A stretch of DNA of 64,000 nt, taken from positions 124,001 to 188,000 of the forward strand of contig OZ017760.1 in the NCBI GenBank assembly GCA_963969365.1, written 5' to 3'. The translations under genes and the position numbers were made by a program. Below the pieces are notes generated by a model that saw only the letters and a program-made list of their open reading frames with translations, was not told the DNA's origin and did not search any database. Numbering within the stretch: position 1 is the first letter of the stretch; every line of letters starts with the position of its first letter. The DNA comes from Asterochloris sp. CNOR1 (taxonomy: Eukaryota; Chlorophyta; Trebouxiophyceae; Trebouxiales; Trebouxiaceae). Of the stretch, positions 46,455 through 57,000 are shown piece by piece.

Positions 46455-47560
46455 AAAATATGACTTTCAACAGAGAAATGTGACCTGTGCAGGTAGATGG
46501 CGGTAGGTTGTGAATGCAGGTCAGCAAACAATCAAAGGCTTGCTCAGCCGCTCTGCTTACGCTTGCCAAGCGCTTGGAATCATTGCTGTACCTGCTGCAT
46601 AGCTGCTGCAGTGAGCTGACTATCCTGGTGGCAGGGATGCGCTGACGTTCCATTTCTAAAGCCCCGACAACAGCAGCCTTGGTGCTTCCCAAGGCAGCCA
46701 TGCGGTTCCTGACCTCAGCAGCAAGGCCATTCTTGAATCTCGAGAAGGCCGTGCTGCTGGCCCTTGCATCCTTCTTGCTGCCATGCCACCTGCGGAGGTC
46801 TGAGGGCACCGCTGAGATCTTGGAGAACGCCTCAAATGCTTCTGGGACTGTTTGAAATTCTGAGAGCTTCCAGACCTGCAGCTGAAAAGGGGAAGTATAG
46901 TCTGACCAGTACACAGGCGCTCAAGCTGGAAGGCGATTGACTACACACCCGCTTCTCGAAACAAAAAGGAGTCCCTCTCATCCAAGGCGCTCAGCGCACT
47001 GAGGGACTGAGGCGGCAGAGTAACGCCATAGCTGGCCTGTGAAGCCAGAGGCACCCATGGGATGGGTTTGGCTGATGCTGGGGGCTGAACACCGGAGAGA
47101 GGCACCTGAGGCAGCATCACCATCGGGGCAAGAGGCATAGGCATGGCCTCCTTTCCACTCAGCGTCTTGAAGAAGAAAGCCTGCAACATGGAAGAGCAAA
47201 GGTCCAGAGCAATGCATGTTTGACTACACCACCTAGGCAGCGCTCACCGTTGGGTTGGTGAACAACAAATTTCTGTCGCTGAGAACCGCCTCAGCAGCAA
47301 CGTGTTTGTCCCATGTCTCCTGCCGCAGCTGCTTGCCCACAGCGCTCTGCAGAAGGCGGCTGGCGGCTGGCGGGATGGTGCGGCCACTGGTCCCCATATG
47401 AATCAATTTTCAAGCTGGCATTCTGCACAAACACTTGCCGCAGGTGGTCGATGGCCCTCAAGGGCGCCAGCAAAGGATGTGCAGGGTGGCATCGCATGCC
47501 AGCTTGGCGCAGGAGCACTTTCAAGCCCGGGATGATGCGGTCCAGCACGTCCTCCTCAGC
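46455..47560 (-). CDS. Unrecognised minus-strand gene, at least three exons
   Basis: Coding-like segments on the minus strand are: from 47560 (after TGTAG) EEDVLDRIIPGLKVLLRQAG to about LRQVFVQNASLKIDSY; then KQLRQETWDKHVAAEAVLSD ending NPT before a donor at 47248; then 47180-46949 (AFFFKTLSGKEAMPMPLAP to LSALDERDSFLFREA); and a helical segment ending near 46455 that contains DLRRWHGSKKDARASSTAFS and GALEMERQRIPATRIVSSL. The protein looks soluble, with a proline-rich middle (PIPWVPLA). I recognise no family and could not make all junction phases agree, so the model is incomplete. Confidence 0.4.
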
Positions 47561-47866
47561 CTACAGAACACAATCGGATCAGTCACCCCCTCCCCAGAAT
47601 TTGGTGATTCCTGTGAGAAGCACTGGCACTACAGTTACCCTACCGTGTAATCAGCCTGGCCCAAACGATGATTCTCATGCCAGTCCCGTCCCCAACCAGC
47701 CAGCCTGTGGGCTGTGTCCGGGTCAAAGATGCAATACAGGTCTGTGGTGTCGGACTCATGCCTGCAAGTGTGCTGAACCTGTTGCTCTACCAGTCTGCCA
47801 CCCACTGTCAATTCGCGGTCTTTCAGCCTGCTTGGTACAGTTGTCAGGTTTCAGTGAGATGTGGTG

Positions 47867-48460
47867 TCACATAGTGGGTGTATGCACAACAGGAACATTC
47901 TCAGGTAATGCAACAGCAGGCACACATCTGTCCAAATTGCAAAGGACAAGCTTGGTGACACTGGATGGCAGCAACCAGCCTTCGGGCCGCAGCAAATGTT
48001 CTGGCTCTGATAATTCATAAGCATCTTCAAAGTCTAGCACGATGGCCTTCAGCTGGGCCAAAGGAGCCAGGGTGGCAAGCATATTTAGTGTGCCACAACC
48101 ACTTTGGAAGCTCATGAGCTGACCAGCCTCACACCATTGGCCAAGGTGCTTTGACTTGTTGAAGCAGCAGACCCTAAGGCCGTCCGTCTGTGGCTCGATG
48201 GCCAGCTCAGTGAACTTTGCCAGCAGCAAGGCTAGGTCAGTCGCGTTGCACCCTGGCTCTTGGCCAAGCCAGGCTGCACACACCAAGTTGCAGCAGGGCA
48301 TTCCAGCTGGAAGTGCATGGCCAGCTGTACTTTGCCAGCAAATACACTGCATGTATACAGAGTAGGTACTTTGCCAGATCAGCATGCTGGCAAGAAGCAG
48401 CAGGGCAGTCCGGTCATAAAGCAAGGTGCCTGTATCTCCTGTGCCATTGCCCGGCGCCAT
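47867..48460 (-). CDS. LRR-like open frame, partial gene
   Basis: A 197-aa minus-strand frame contains LAPLAQLKAIVLDFEDAYEL, LLPSSVTKLVLCNLDRC and FTELAIEPQTDGLRVCCF, which resemble irregular leucine-rich repeats of the kind seen in the plus-strand gene at 23.5 kb. The upstream part (WQSTYSVYMQCICWQS) is less convincing and may be intron. No start or end could be fixed. A second, decayed copy of part of it lies at 50055-50282. Confidence 0.4.
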   Translation of the reverse strand: MAPGNGTGDTGTLLYDRTALLLLASMLIWQSTYSVYMQCICWQSTAGHALPAGMPCCNLVCAAWLGQEPGCNATDLALLLAKFTELAIEPQTDGLRVCCFNKSKHLGQWCEAGQLMSFQSGCGTLNMLATLAPLAQLKAIVLDFEDAYELSEPEHLLRPEGWLLPSSVTKLVLCNLDRCVPAVALPENVPVVHTPTM

Positions 48461-48734
48461 GCAGCCATTGCTGGGGGCGCGAGGCCTGAGAGCACCATGT
48501 AACCCAACCCACCATGAGGAGCTGCAGCATGACCCAGAGGTGGGCGTACTGGATCAAGCTGGGATCCTGCCAGTCTGCAGCCAGAAATTTTTAACCTAAG
48601 GCTGCGCCTTGATCCAGACGGGCTGCTGATGTCCCACCATGCCATGCCTGCTACATTGCAAAGAGGTTGGAAGGCTGAGATCCACTTAAGGTCAGGGCCT
48701 CCTGACGATTTGATGTGCCTGCTTGGATGCTGCA

Positions 48735-48865
48735 CAGCAGTGTCCCGCTCTGCCATCCCAGTCCCCACAGCAGGGCCCCGTTCTGCCAACCCAGTCTGCC
48801 ACACCAGTCCGCACAACGGCCCTCGCTCTGCCACCTCCCTCTGCACAGCAGGGCCCCATGACACT
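48735..48865 (+). repeat. Short tandem repeats, ~35-bp unit
   Basis: About four degenerate units built on GCACAGCAGGGCCCC and CTCTGCCA-CCCAGTC. They resemble the splice-junction arrays elsewhere, but the parent exon was not identified. Confidence 0.6.
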
Positions 48866-49366
48866 GCAGGGGCCTATTGATGGGATTACCTCAAACCAGA
48901 CAGAGCCTCCAGCCCGCGGCGGCATGAGCTATCCTGTGAGAGCCATCAGAGGATCAAACATTGCCATCATCAAAGCTGGACCACCTGTGCACAGCCTTGC
49001 AGGCGGGCAATTTGTGTTGACTGCCTTCCATCTGCAGTGCCAGCTTCGGCGGGCTCCCCAGCATGATCACCCCAGCAGGCATAGTGGAAGACCTCAGTAG
49101 GGTTGATTTGATGAGCTCCAGGACGATTCAACAGCGAGATTTATTGCATGGCTGAAATGATGGTAACGATCACTGCCAACCGCCCTGCTTTGAGCTTTTG
49201 CTGAAAGTCGTTCTTGATGACCCGCTTTCATGTGCCTGTCGCAGGACATGGAGGCAGAGGTCGGGAACGGCTGCCCGAATAACATAGTGAATGATCTCTA
49301 AAGGTCAGCCCCCCTGCAGTGAATAACCTGTCTTTGTGTTTTGCAAGCCAACGCAATGCTCTGCAG

Positions 49367-49729
49367 GTTAAAACTCCTGCTGGACAAGCTGACAAATGTC
49401 ATGAGTCGCGACATTGCGGAGCGCATGGTGATTCAGTATGTGGAGCACTTCACAAAGACGGTCTACTTACATGTTAGGAATGGTCAGCGCATTGAGCGCA
49501 AGGGGGATGCCTACTTCTACATAAACATAGCAGGGACTCCTAGAGTCAGGAATGTCCCAGAAGTTGTCAGAGTACTGGCAGAAAGGGCTGTTCAGGGTAA
49601 GCGGTTGTTATATCGAGGTTTGAGCAGAGGTCAGGCTGATCACTTCCCGCTCTGCTGAATGCAGGCGTGCCAGCCAGGGAGGCACTGGTGGAGCGACCCT
49701 TGTACGACCTTGTCTATGCTCCCAATTGA
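49367..49729 (+). CDS. 3' terminal exons of an unrecognised gene
   Basis: Exon 49367-49596 (LKLLLDKLTNVMSRDIAERM through GDAYFYINIAGTPRVRNVPE to AERAVQ) splices in phase to 49665-49729 (GVPAREALVERPLYDLVYAP N stop). The middle faintly resembles a methyl-CpG-binding or WRKY-size beta-hairpin fold (YFYINIAGTPRVRNVPEVV), but that is not enough for a call. It could be the end of the gene that starts near 44 kb, spliced over the minus-strand frames between them, or a separate gene whose 5' part I could not find. Confidence 0.45.
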
Positions 49730-50054
49730 TGCGAGCACAAGTAGCCAGTCAGTCATAGGCATAAAGAGCAGTCAGGGCTTGTCTTGTTGACATTTGCTGC
49801 GCTGCAGGTCCAACCTATTGTCAGGAGCCAACCCTTGATGTACAAATCCAGCCATCAACGGTGCCAATTCGTTCATTGTTGTGCTGTGACATGACATGAC
49901 CCCTATATTGTCTGCCATTGCTAGGGCAAATTGTGGTGGCACATATGTGTATCATGCATGTGTATCATAAGATTGCATCAAGTTTGCAAAGCTCTGATCA
50001 GGATGAGGAGAGTCCTCTGTATGCAACATGCACACAGTCTGTGGCTATCTGACA

Positions 50055-50282
50055 CTGTCAATGTGCCACCAACACTTTGGAAGCTCAGCCTGCTGATTTC
50101 ACACCATCGGCTGATGTGCTTTGACTTGTTGCAGCAAAAAGACTGGCCGTCCTTCTGTGACTTGATGGCCAGCTAAGTGAATCTTGCCAGCAGCAAGGCT
50201 AAATAAGTCGCGATGCACCCTGGCTCTTGGCCAATCCAGGCTGTACACACAAAGTTGCAGCAGGGCAATCCAGTTGGGGATG
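50055..50282 (-). pseudogene. Decayed duplicate of the LRR-like segment at 48.08-48.32 kb
   Basis: Roughly 230 bp match 48080-48315 on the same strand, e.g. GCACCCTGGCTCTTGGCCAA and TTGCCAGCAGCAAGGCTA are identical. The minus frame starts VCTAWIGQEPGCIATYLALL against VCAAWLGQEPGCNATDLALL and then is interrupted, so this is a broken second copy. Confidence 0.7.
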
Positions 50283-53200
50283 CTACCTTGCCAGCATCTG
50301 TAGCGTCTGGTTGTTCCCATCTTATGCGCTTACATGCCTGCGGTGGTGGCAGGGTCAGGGCGTTGAGGGCATACATGCACACATGCAGCTGCTGTATGGG
50401 CCTGCTGCAGCACAGGCTGTACTGCAACACAGCAGGCACAGCCTAAGCAGTAGCCCACACACACTGAGGAGGCCCTGGTACATGGCTGGGCACGCGGCAA
50501 ACTGCAGCACTCATTACCTGGCTGTGGTGCTCCCGCTGCAGATTCAGCTGGCTCCTCTCGATGGTGTCCACTCAGATGAACCTGTTGCCTGGGCAGGTGG
50601 CTAGACTGAAGCATGCCTCATTCTGACAGGGGCCGCTGCAGTTGGGCTGGACGCTGATGCATAAGATACACAGCCTGCTAGGGGCCAGGCAGGTGGCGCA
50701 GCATAGAGCAGAGGAGGGTGCATTATGCACAGCTCTGGCTGCCTCTTGTGACAATGCTGCCAGAGGCTGGGACAGCTGCTCAATTGCTGTAAGCCTTGCC
50801 CTCCCGGTCACCGCCACTTTGCGGGCGCCCACTCACTTGCCCCTGCTGCATCAGCAGCCCTGGGTCCCCCTATATGCTGACAGTACCCACTTGCTTGTTC
50901 AGGCTGCTGTACCGGCTGAGCAATTGCTGCCTGGGCACAGGCAGCCGCCGCTGCTGAGGTGACATGTAATTCACCACCTTGCGGGTGACATTGAATGATG
51001 TTGTGGAGCTGCTGCTCAGCAGTGGCCTGCAGTGCTGGAGCAAGGCACAGTCAATATAATCAATATCTGCTGCCTCCAGGCTTGGGCAACGCTTATGTAG
51101 CTTGGTCATGTATAAGTACTTATACATGACTAGTCTTGCCGAGTGGTCCCGCGTTTACCTGTATTGTACAATACTGGCACACCGCCAGCCTGAGGGTGTT
51201 GCCAACTCTGCTCTCTGTATGAGGCAGCTTCAGATGTTACTACACGTGCCCAATGTATGGTTGCAACTGGACGCCACCTCACGCCTGCTCTGCTGGGTAT
51301 CTGCACCAGGCACAGGCAGTCTCATATCACTGTGGACGCTGCCACAGTGTGGACCCGGCTGGGAGCTCATTTGGCAACCCTCTTGCTGCTGTGAGTGTGA
51401 TTCACAAGCTCCAGCTGCGTGGCTGAGGGCTTGAGCTGCTTGCCAATGTGCGCAGCAGCAATGCACCCCGGTGCCTTCATCAAAGTGCGGGCCCTGCATC
51501 GGCCTGCTGGTGAGGTGGAAAGTGCTGCAGATTGGCTCATGGTATCAGCCCATGGTATGCATGGCAGTGCAGCAGTCACGCGGCCATACATTGAGGAAGC
51601 GCTCAGCAGTGATATACATTGAAACCCTGCAAGCAGCTGAACAGCAAAAACTGGCATGCAGCTTCACCTCCTCCTTCAGCTTGGCAATCTGAGTATAGGC
51701 TTCTCTGACTGCAGACAGGCCTCGCCTGAGGTGTCATGCTCAGCAGACAGTGCCCTGAGTTAGTGCAACACCACAATGCGCAGCAGCCCCCAAGCCTTGC
51801 AGACTCTGGCCGCTTAATAGGTAGGGGCTGCAACAAAGCGTGCCAGCTGGGCACCAGGAGAGGTTGTTGCAGTCGGCGTACGGCAGCAGCTTGACAAATG
51901 GCAACAGCTCATGGCAGCCTGCTTGTGTTGCAGTTTGCAAGCTTGCACTACATGGCCCCTGCCCACATTGCTCCTACATGCAAATAAGGATTGCTCTGCA
52001 GAGCCTGCTTGGCTGGGCCTCAGCATGGCATGACAGGGTGCAGGACACTGCTCACACCAAGGACAGCAGACTCACCTGTGCATGAGCTGAAGACTTCAAG
52101 TCTCCTTCACGGCATGCTGGGCGACCCTTGATCAGGCCTCCCTTGCATAGCCAAGGAAGCGCATGGCATCATTGACTTGCTGGCCGTGAAATCGGCACCA
52201 GCCACAACCCAGCTGTGCAGAGTGCCCAAGGCATCAGGTCAGCTTAGCACATGCTGGGCTGTCTGCAAAGACCATCAAGGAAGGGCGCTTGTGCATGGTG
52301 TCCACCTTGATGGTGCCGTATGGCCGTGGCGTTGTGCACGAGAGGGCAAGCTTCACCCTCTAGCACATTGTTTGCAGCCTCAAGCTTTGCTGCGCCATTC
52401 AGCTCTCAGGTCTGCATTCAGCAACAGTCACTGTTGCTCACTGTGTGGGCCGTGTACTTTGAAACCAGGTGCACCTGCCCAACGAAGGCATCCAACACCT
52501 TAAGCTCCTTGGGGCCACAGAGGACTCCCAATATTGCCGTGTGGTGGTGTTTGCTGCGCAGGTGACCTGGCAGATCAGAGCACCTGATGGCATACTGCTG
52601 TTCACATGGGGCGTACAATCACTTGCCAGGCAGTTGAGTGGCGCACAGCACAGCGCATGCGCTGTAGCTTGCCCCCAGCAGGACTGCTGTCTGAATAGGT
52701 GCTTTCCCAATCAGCATCTACGGCGAAATTTGTCCTTCAGCTGTGCTCGATTGTTTCACTAAAGCCGCTGGTTCAGGTGCCCACCTGAGCCCTCAGCCTC
52801 AATGTCAGCCTCCACTCCAGACACGTCTTCCTTCTGGTCAGACCCATAAGGCCTGCAACCTAGCACCAAACAAGCACCTGCAGCGGGTGCCGCACCTTCA
52901 CAGTCAGCCGCCTGGATCATAAGCTGCAGAAACGGCTTCTGCAGGCACAAGATGGCAGCAAGGATGCGCTGGGAGTCCAAGTCTACGGAACCTCAGCACA
53001 CCTAACCCTTGTCTCTGAGTTCTGCAAAAGGGTTTCATGCAACAAGCCTGCTGACTGTAAAACAGGTTGGCTCGGCCTGCATGTGATGCCAGCTCTCGGC
53101 ACGTGGAAGACCTGAGGTACGAGTACCACTGCTTGCCTGAGTACAATCACTGAGGATGGGCACCATGGATCTTCGTGGTGGTTGACCATCTGAGTGTCAG

Positions 53201-54000
53201 CCATTCTTGAGTGCAAGGGCAGTTCGAAACAAGACTGCCAACATCTACCTTCCTGAGTTGTATAGCGTGCTACACAGTTGCTTCAGGGTGCCCCTTGGCT
53301 TTGCAAATGGTCCCTGCCCATTTGGGTCTGGGAGCAGGCAGCCGCGCATACTGGCTGCCATGCTCTTGACATGTTTGCAATGTCATCACCACGGCTGCGT
53401 TGCCTGATGTTGAGGGTGCATACCCTGCCCTACTGGTCCCAAGACCACCTCTGAAGCTGTGTTGCCTGATGCACAAACACAGCCGTGCCCAACTGTCAAG
53501 GCCACAGGTGCAACACGGCATGCACCTGCTGGTCGCTCAAGAAGGAAGCAGCCTCTGCAGCAGGAGCAAGAGCCAAGCGAGACCAGCAGCCCCACCACTG
53601 CCGATATCTGCGAGGAGACAAAAATATACCTGAGTACAACACAGCCAACGAAGACAAGCCGCTGTAGTACATGCCTGCGTCAGAAGGACGGTCAGCTGCC
53701 TGAGGCCTCTCACTGCTTGTTCTGGGCTGCCCAGACACTCAACACCGACCACCGCTGGTCTTTGCACATTCCCAGGGCAATCTTTGCTATCAATGCCCTC
53801 CATCAGATTGTCTCTTGTGACCGGCACTGTCCAGGGCAAATTTGCTCCTAGTATCTCTTTCACAGCTAGCATTGTCATTGGACCACCAACACGATATCAA
53901 GCTGAACTACCCAGCTCACCAAAGCATCGAGTCAATTTAGCCCGGCGGTAGTGCTGAATTTTGGGTGCTGTTTAATGGACTGCGCAGCAGCATCCATCAT
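50283..54000. other. 3.7 kb with no confidently recognised gene
   Basis: Open frames on both strands are short and lack clear family signatures. A minus-strand stretch at about 52430-52560 (ILGVLCGPKELKVLDAFVGQ) and one at 50940-51085 (CPSLEAADIDYIDCALLQHC) could be exons of an LRR-type gene, but no consistent model emerges. Confidence 0.4.
51105..51130. repeat. Perfect 26-bp palindrome
   Basis: GTCATGTATAAGT followed immediately by its exact reverse complement, with no spacer. It is AT-rich against a GC-rich background. It could form a cruciform or hairpin, or be a footprint of an excised or inserted element; no flanking duplication was noticed. Confidence 0.95.
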
Positions 54001-57000
54001 TCACTGCCAGTTGGTGCCAGCCACCCGGCGCTTGTAGGCGTTTGAAGGAGGAATGAGGCCAGGCTTGTCGCCAATCTGGTCCTCCTGGGGCTCACGCTGC
54101 CCCATGGGAGCATAATCCCGGTACCATACACCCTGCAAAGAGGACCTTGAGTTTTTTGGAGGCAAGCTCTGAACCACTCTTGATGCATGCAGTCAGTCTC
54201 TATGCATGCAGTCTCAAGGCTTTGCGACAGCACAGACTGACAACATCTGCAGCAGTAAGCTGGGCGAACAGGCATGCAGACCCAGCAGACTTCATGGTCA
54301 TTATCCTGAACGCAGGAACAGGCTGCCAAATAAAGCCTACAAGTCGCAAGTCTTGGTGGACGTCACACAGATTAGCAAGCCTCACTTAAAGGTATCCAAC
54401 ATCCGAGACCGCAACAAAAGCAGGCTGGCCCACACAGCATCCAGGTGATGGCCCCTGTGAGACTAAAAAGCCCATGTTCAAGAACAAAACCTGGAACACT
54501 GGGCTCACCCGGTAATCCTGCTGTGGGCGCAGGATCTTGGTGTCAGGGTCTGTCAGGGACTCCCTCCAGTGACTGAGGTAGCCCGTCACGCGGGGCACAG
54601 CAAAGAGCACTGTGAAGAACTGTGGGGGGAAGCCCAGAGCACGGTACACCAGCCCTGCGACACAGACACACAGACAAGATGGCACGAGTGGGGTCAGCAG
54701 CCATTCCAGCACCCCAGCACCACACAAAGACTTTTCTGACACCCCACTCCTGCAGACAGCTGCAGGGGACACATGCTGGCATGATGTGAGGCGCCATGCA
54801 GAGAAGCTGTGCAGGGGAGGCTGGGCTCACAGTGCATGCACTGCAAGGGCGGCAGGTGTTTGAGGTACAGTGCAGGTCCATGCAGCAGGTGCAGGACTGT
54901 GATGGTGACATGCATCAGGCAGCCTCGAGCGTGACACATGCATGCTGAAGTATTCAACAACAACGCAGTCCCTGATGCGTCCAGGAGGCAGACCAGACCC
55001 TCCATCAGGCGCCAAGCTTCCAGCTGTTGTGATCTAGACAGCTGTGCCCAGTGTGTAGCAGCCGCCAGCTGCACAATTGATGCCCAGGAGCTGCTTGCAA
55101 GCAGCTCTTCAGGGACCAGTTCACAACAGGGGTTGAAGAAGAGCCATTTGTAGCTACACATGTTTGATGCAGCTCACCAGAGAAGAAGTCCACATTGGGG
55201 TAGAGCTTGCGCTTGATGAAATACTCATCATTCAGAGCCACCTTCTCAAGCTCAAGAGCAATCTGCAGAAGCACAGAAGCATGTAGACCAGCACGGTGGC
55301 ATTGGAAGGCTGAAGGCAGCACTGCCCATGACTGCAGCCTCAGGTACCCAGCACGCATGTTGCCACACAAGGCACACAAGGTGCAGTCCGCAAACCGTGG
55401 AAGGCATGGCATGGCATAGTGCTGCTGAGGAGGCACACAGGAGTCCCCCTGCTGCACAGACTTCTAGGCTTCTGATGCTGCAGGGCCTGCTGCAACAGGA
55501 CCTGCTGCGACCTGAGCGCCCGTGCTCTCATGCATGCCAGTCAGGCACTTGAGCTGGACTGACAGGGCAGCTAAGGGCACAAGAGAAGATGTCAGCCACC
55601 AGATGCAGGCTCACCTGGATCAGAGGGTCCTTCCCAGTGATGGCAAACACCTCATCAGACACCTTCTTGATGATTCTGGCACGGGGGTCGTAGTTCTTGT
55701 ACACCCTGCAGCAGATGAGCAGTGCTCTGTAGAAGAGGGTGCTGCTCAAGAGAATTTGGCCTGGAACTCTGATTGTTATAATACCCTGCATCAGACAACA
55801 TTTTCACCTGTTCGTGTTTGGACTGAATTTGACGTTGCTGTGACCTGCCGCAGCTAAATCATGCAAATTCGACCACTGATACCATAGGTTATATTGGAGC
55901 CTCAGCTTGTTGTTGCTGTGCCTTGCTGCAGCCAAGATGGCAAGCAGGGTCACATGGGCAGCACACAAGGGGCCTGCTCAGGTGGTGACCAACAAAATTC
56001 ACATCTGCTGTACACCCTGCAGCAGGGAAGTTCTTCTGCATACTCAGGGCCTGCTGTCAGCCTTCCTGACATGGACAGCAGTGTCCACTGCAGCTTGATG
56101 TGCAGTCCCTGTACTCAGGGAGTGCTCAAGTCGCACCACTCAAGTCGCACAGTAACTTGAGGACTGCCCACCTGATCATGGCTTTGAGTCGTGATCGCAA
56201 CGCTGTCCCCTTGCTGTCCCAGGATGCCATTTAGGCCAAAAGCTGCGCTCAAGGCTGGGCAACAAGTACTGCCCCTTCTTGCTGACCTGTGCCCAAACCC
56301 AAACATCTTCTCCTTGCGGTTCTTCACCCCCTCCACAAACGCTGGGATGTTCTCCACCTTCCCGATTCGCTCCAGCATGCGCAGCACAGCCTCATTGGCA
56401 CCGCCATGCAGGGGGCCGTACAGGGCGCCGATGGCACCTGCAGCCACGAAACCATGTGCTTGAACGGTGAGCTTAAACAGTGTGCTGAGTCTTGCAGGCT
56501 TCAGCCTGTAGGGGCGTCAGTGACACCTGCAGCTGTGCAACAGTGTGCTGTAATGATCTGCAGATAGCTTTCTTGTACAGTGCGCTGCAGCGTGCACATC
56601 ACAGTCTCATTGCTGACATGCAGGGGCCTTACCAGGCGCCAATGGCAGCAGCAGAGATGGGCTCAGACAGAGTGCTCACCGATTGAGCCTGGTGCCAAAC
56701 GGCTGTGCAGCCACACATATCACTGTTTGCTAGTTGGCAGGACAGCCAGCCCAGCTAGCCCAACAGCTGTCAGTCTGACGTCTCCCACATGAGGCCATTT
56801 GATATCTCCCTACCTCACAAGATGTCAGGGGCCCAACCCCGAGAATCTTTGCAGGCATGCATACTGCCGCAGAACCCATATGGCCTCAGCAGCTAGTCAA
56901 TTGGCCAGGCTGCTACCTGACGCACAAGCAGTCCAGAGCCACACCACCAGTCCCTGATTCCCGACAGCCGACGAGGCCCCATTGACGCTCACCCCCAATA

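Noticed and set aside
51104-51190. tRNA-like gene around the palindrome
   Set aside because: No cloverleaf with A and B box spacing could be drawn; the palindrome alone explains the hairpin.
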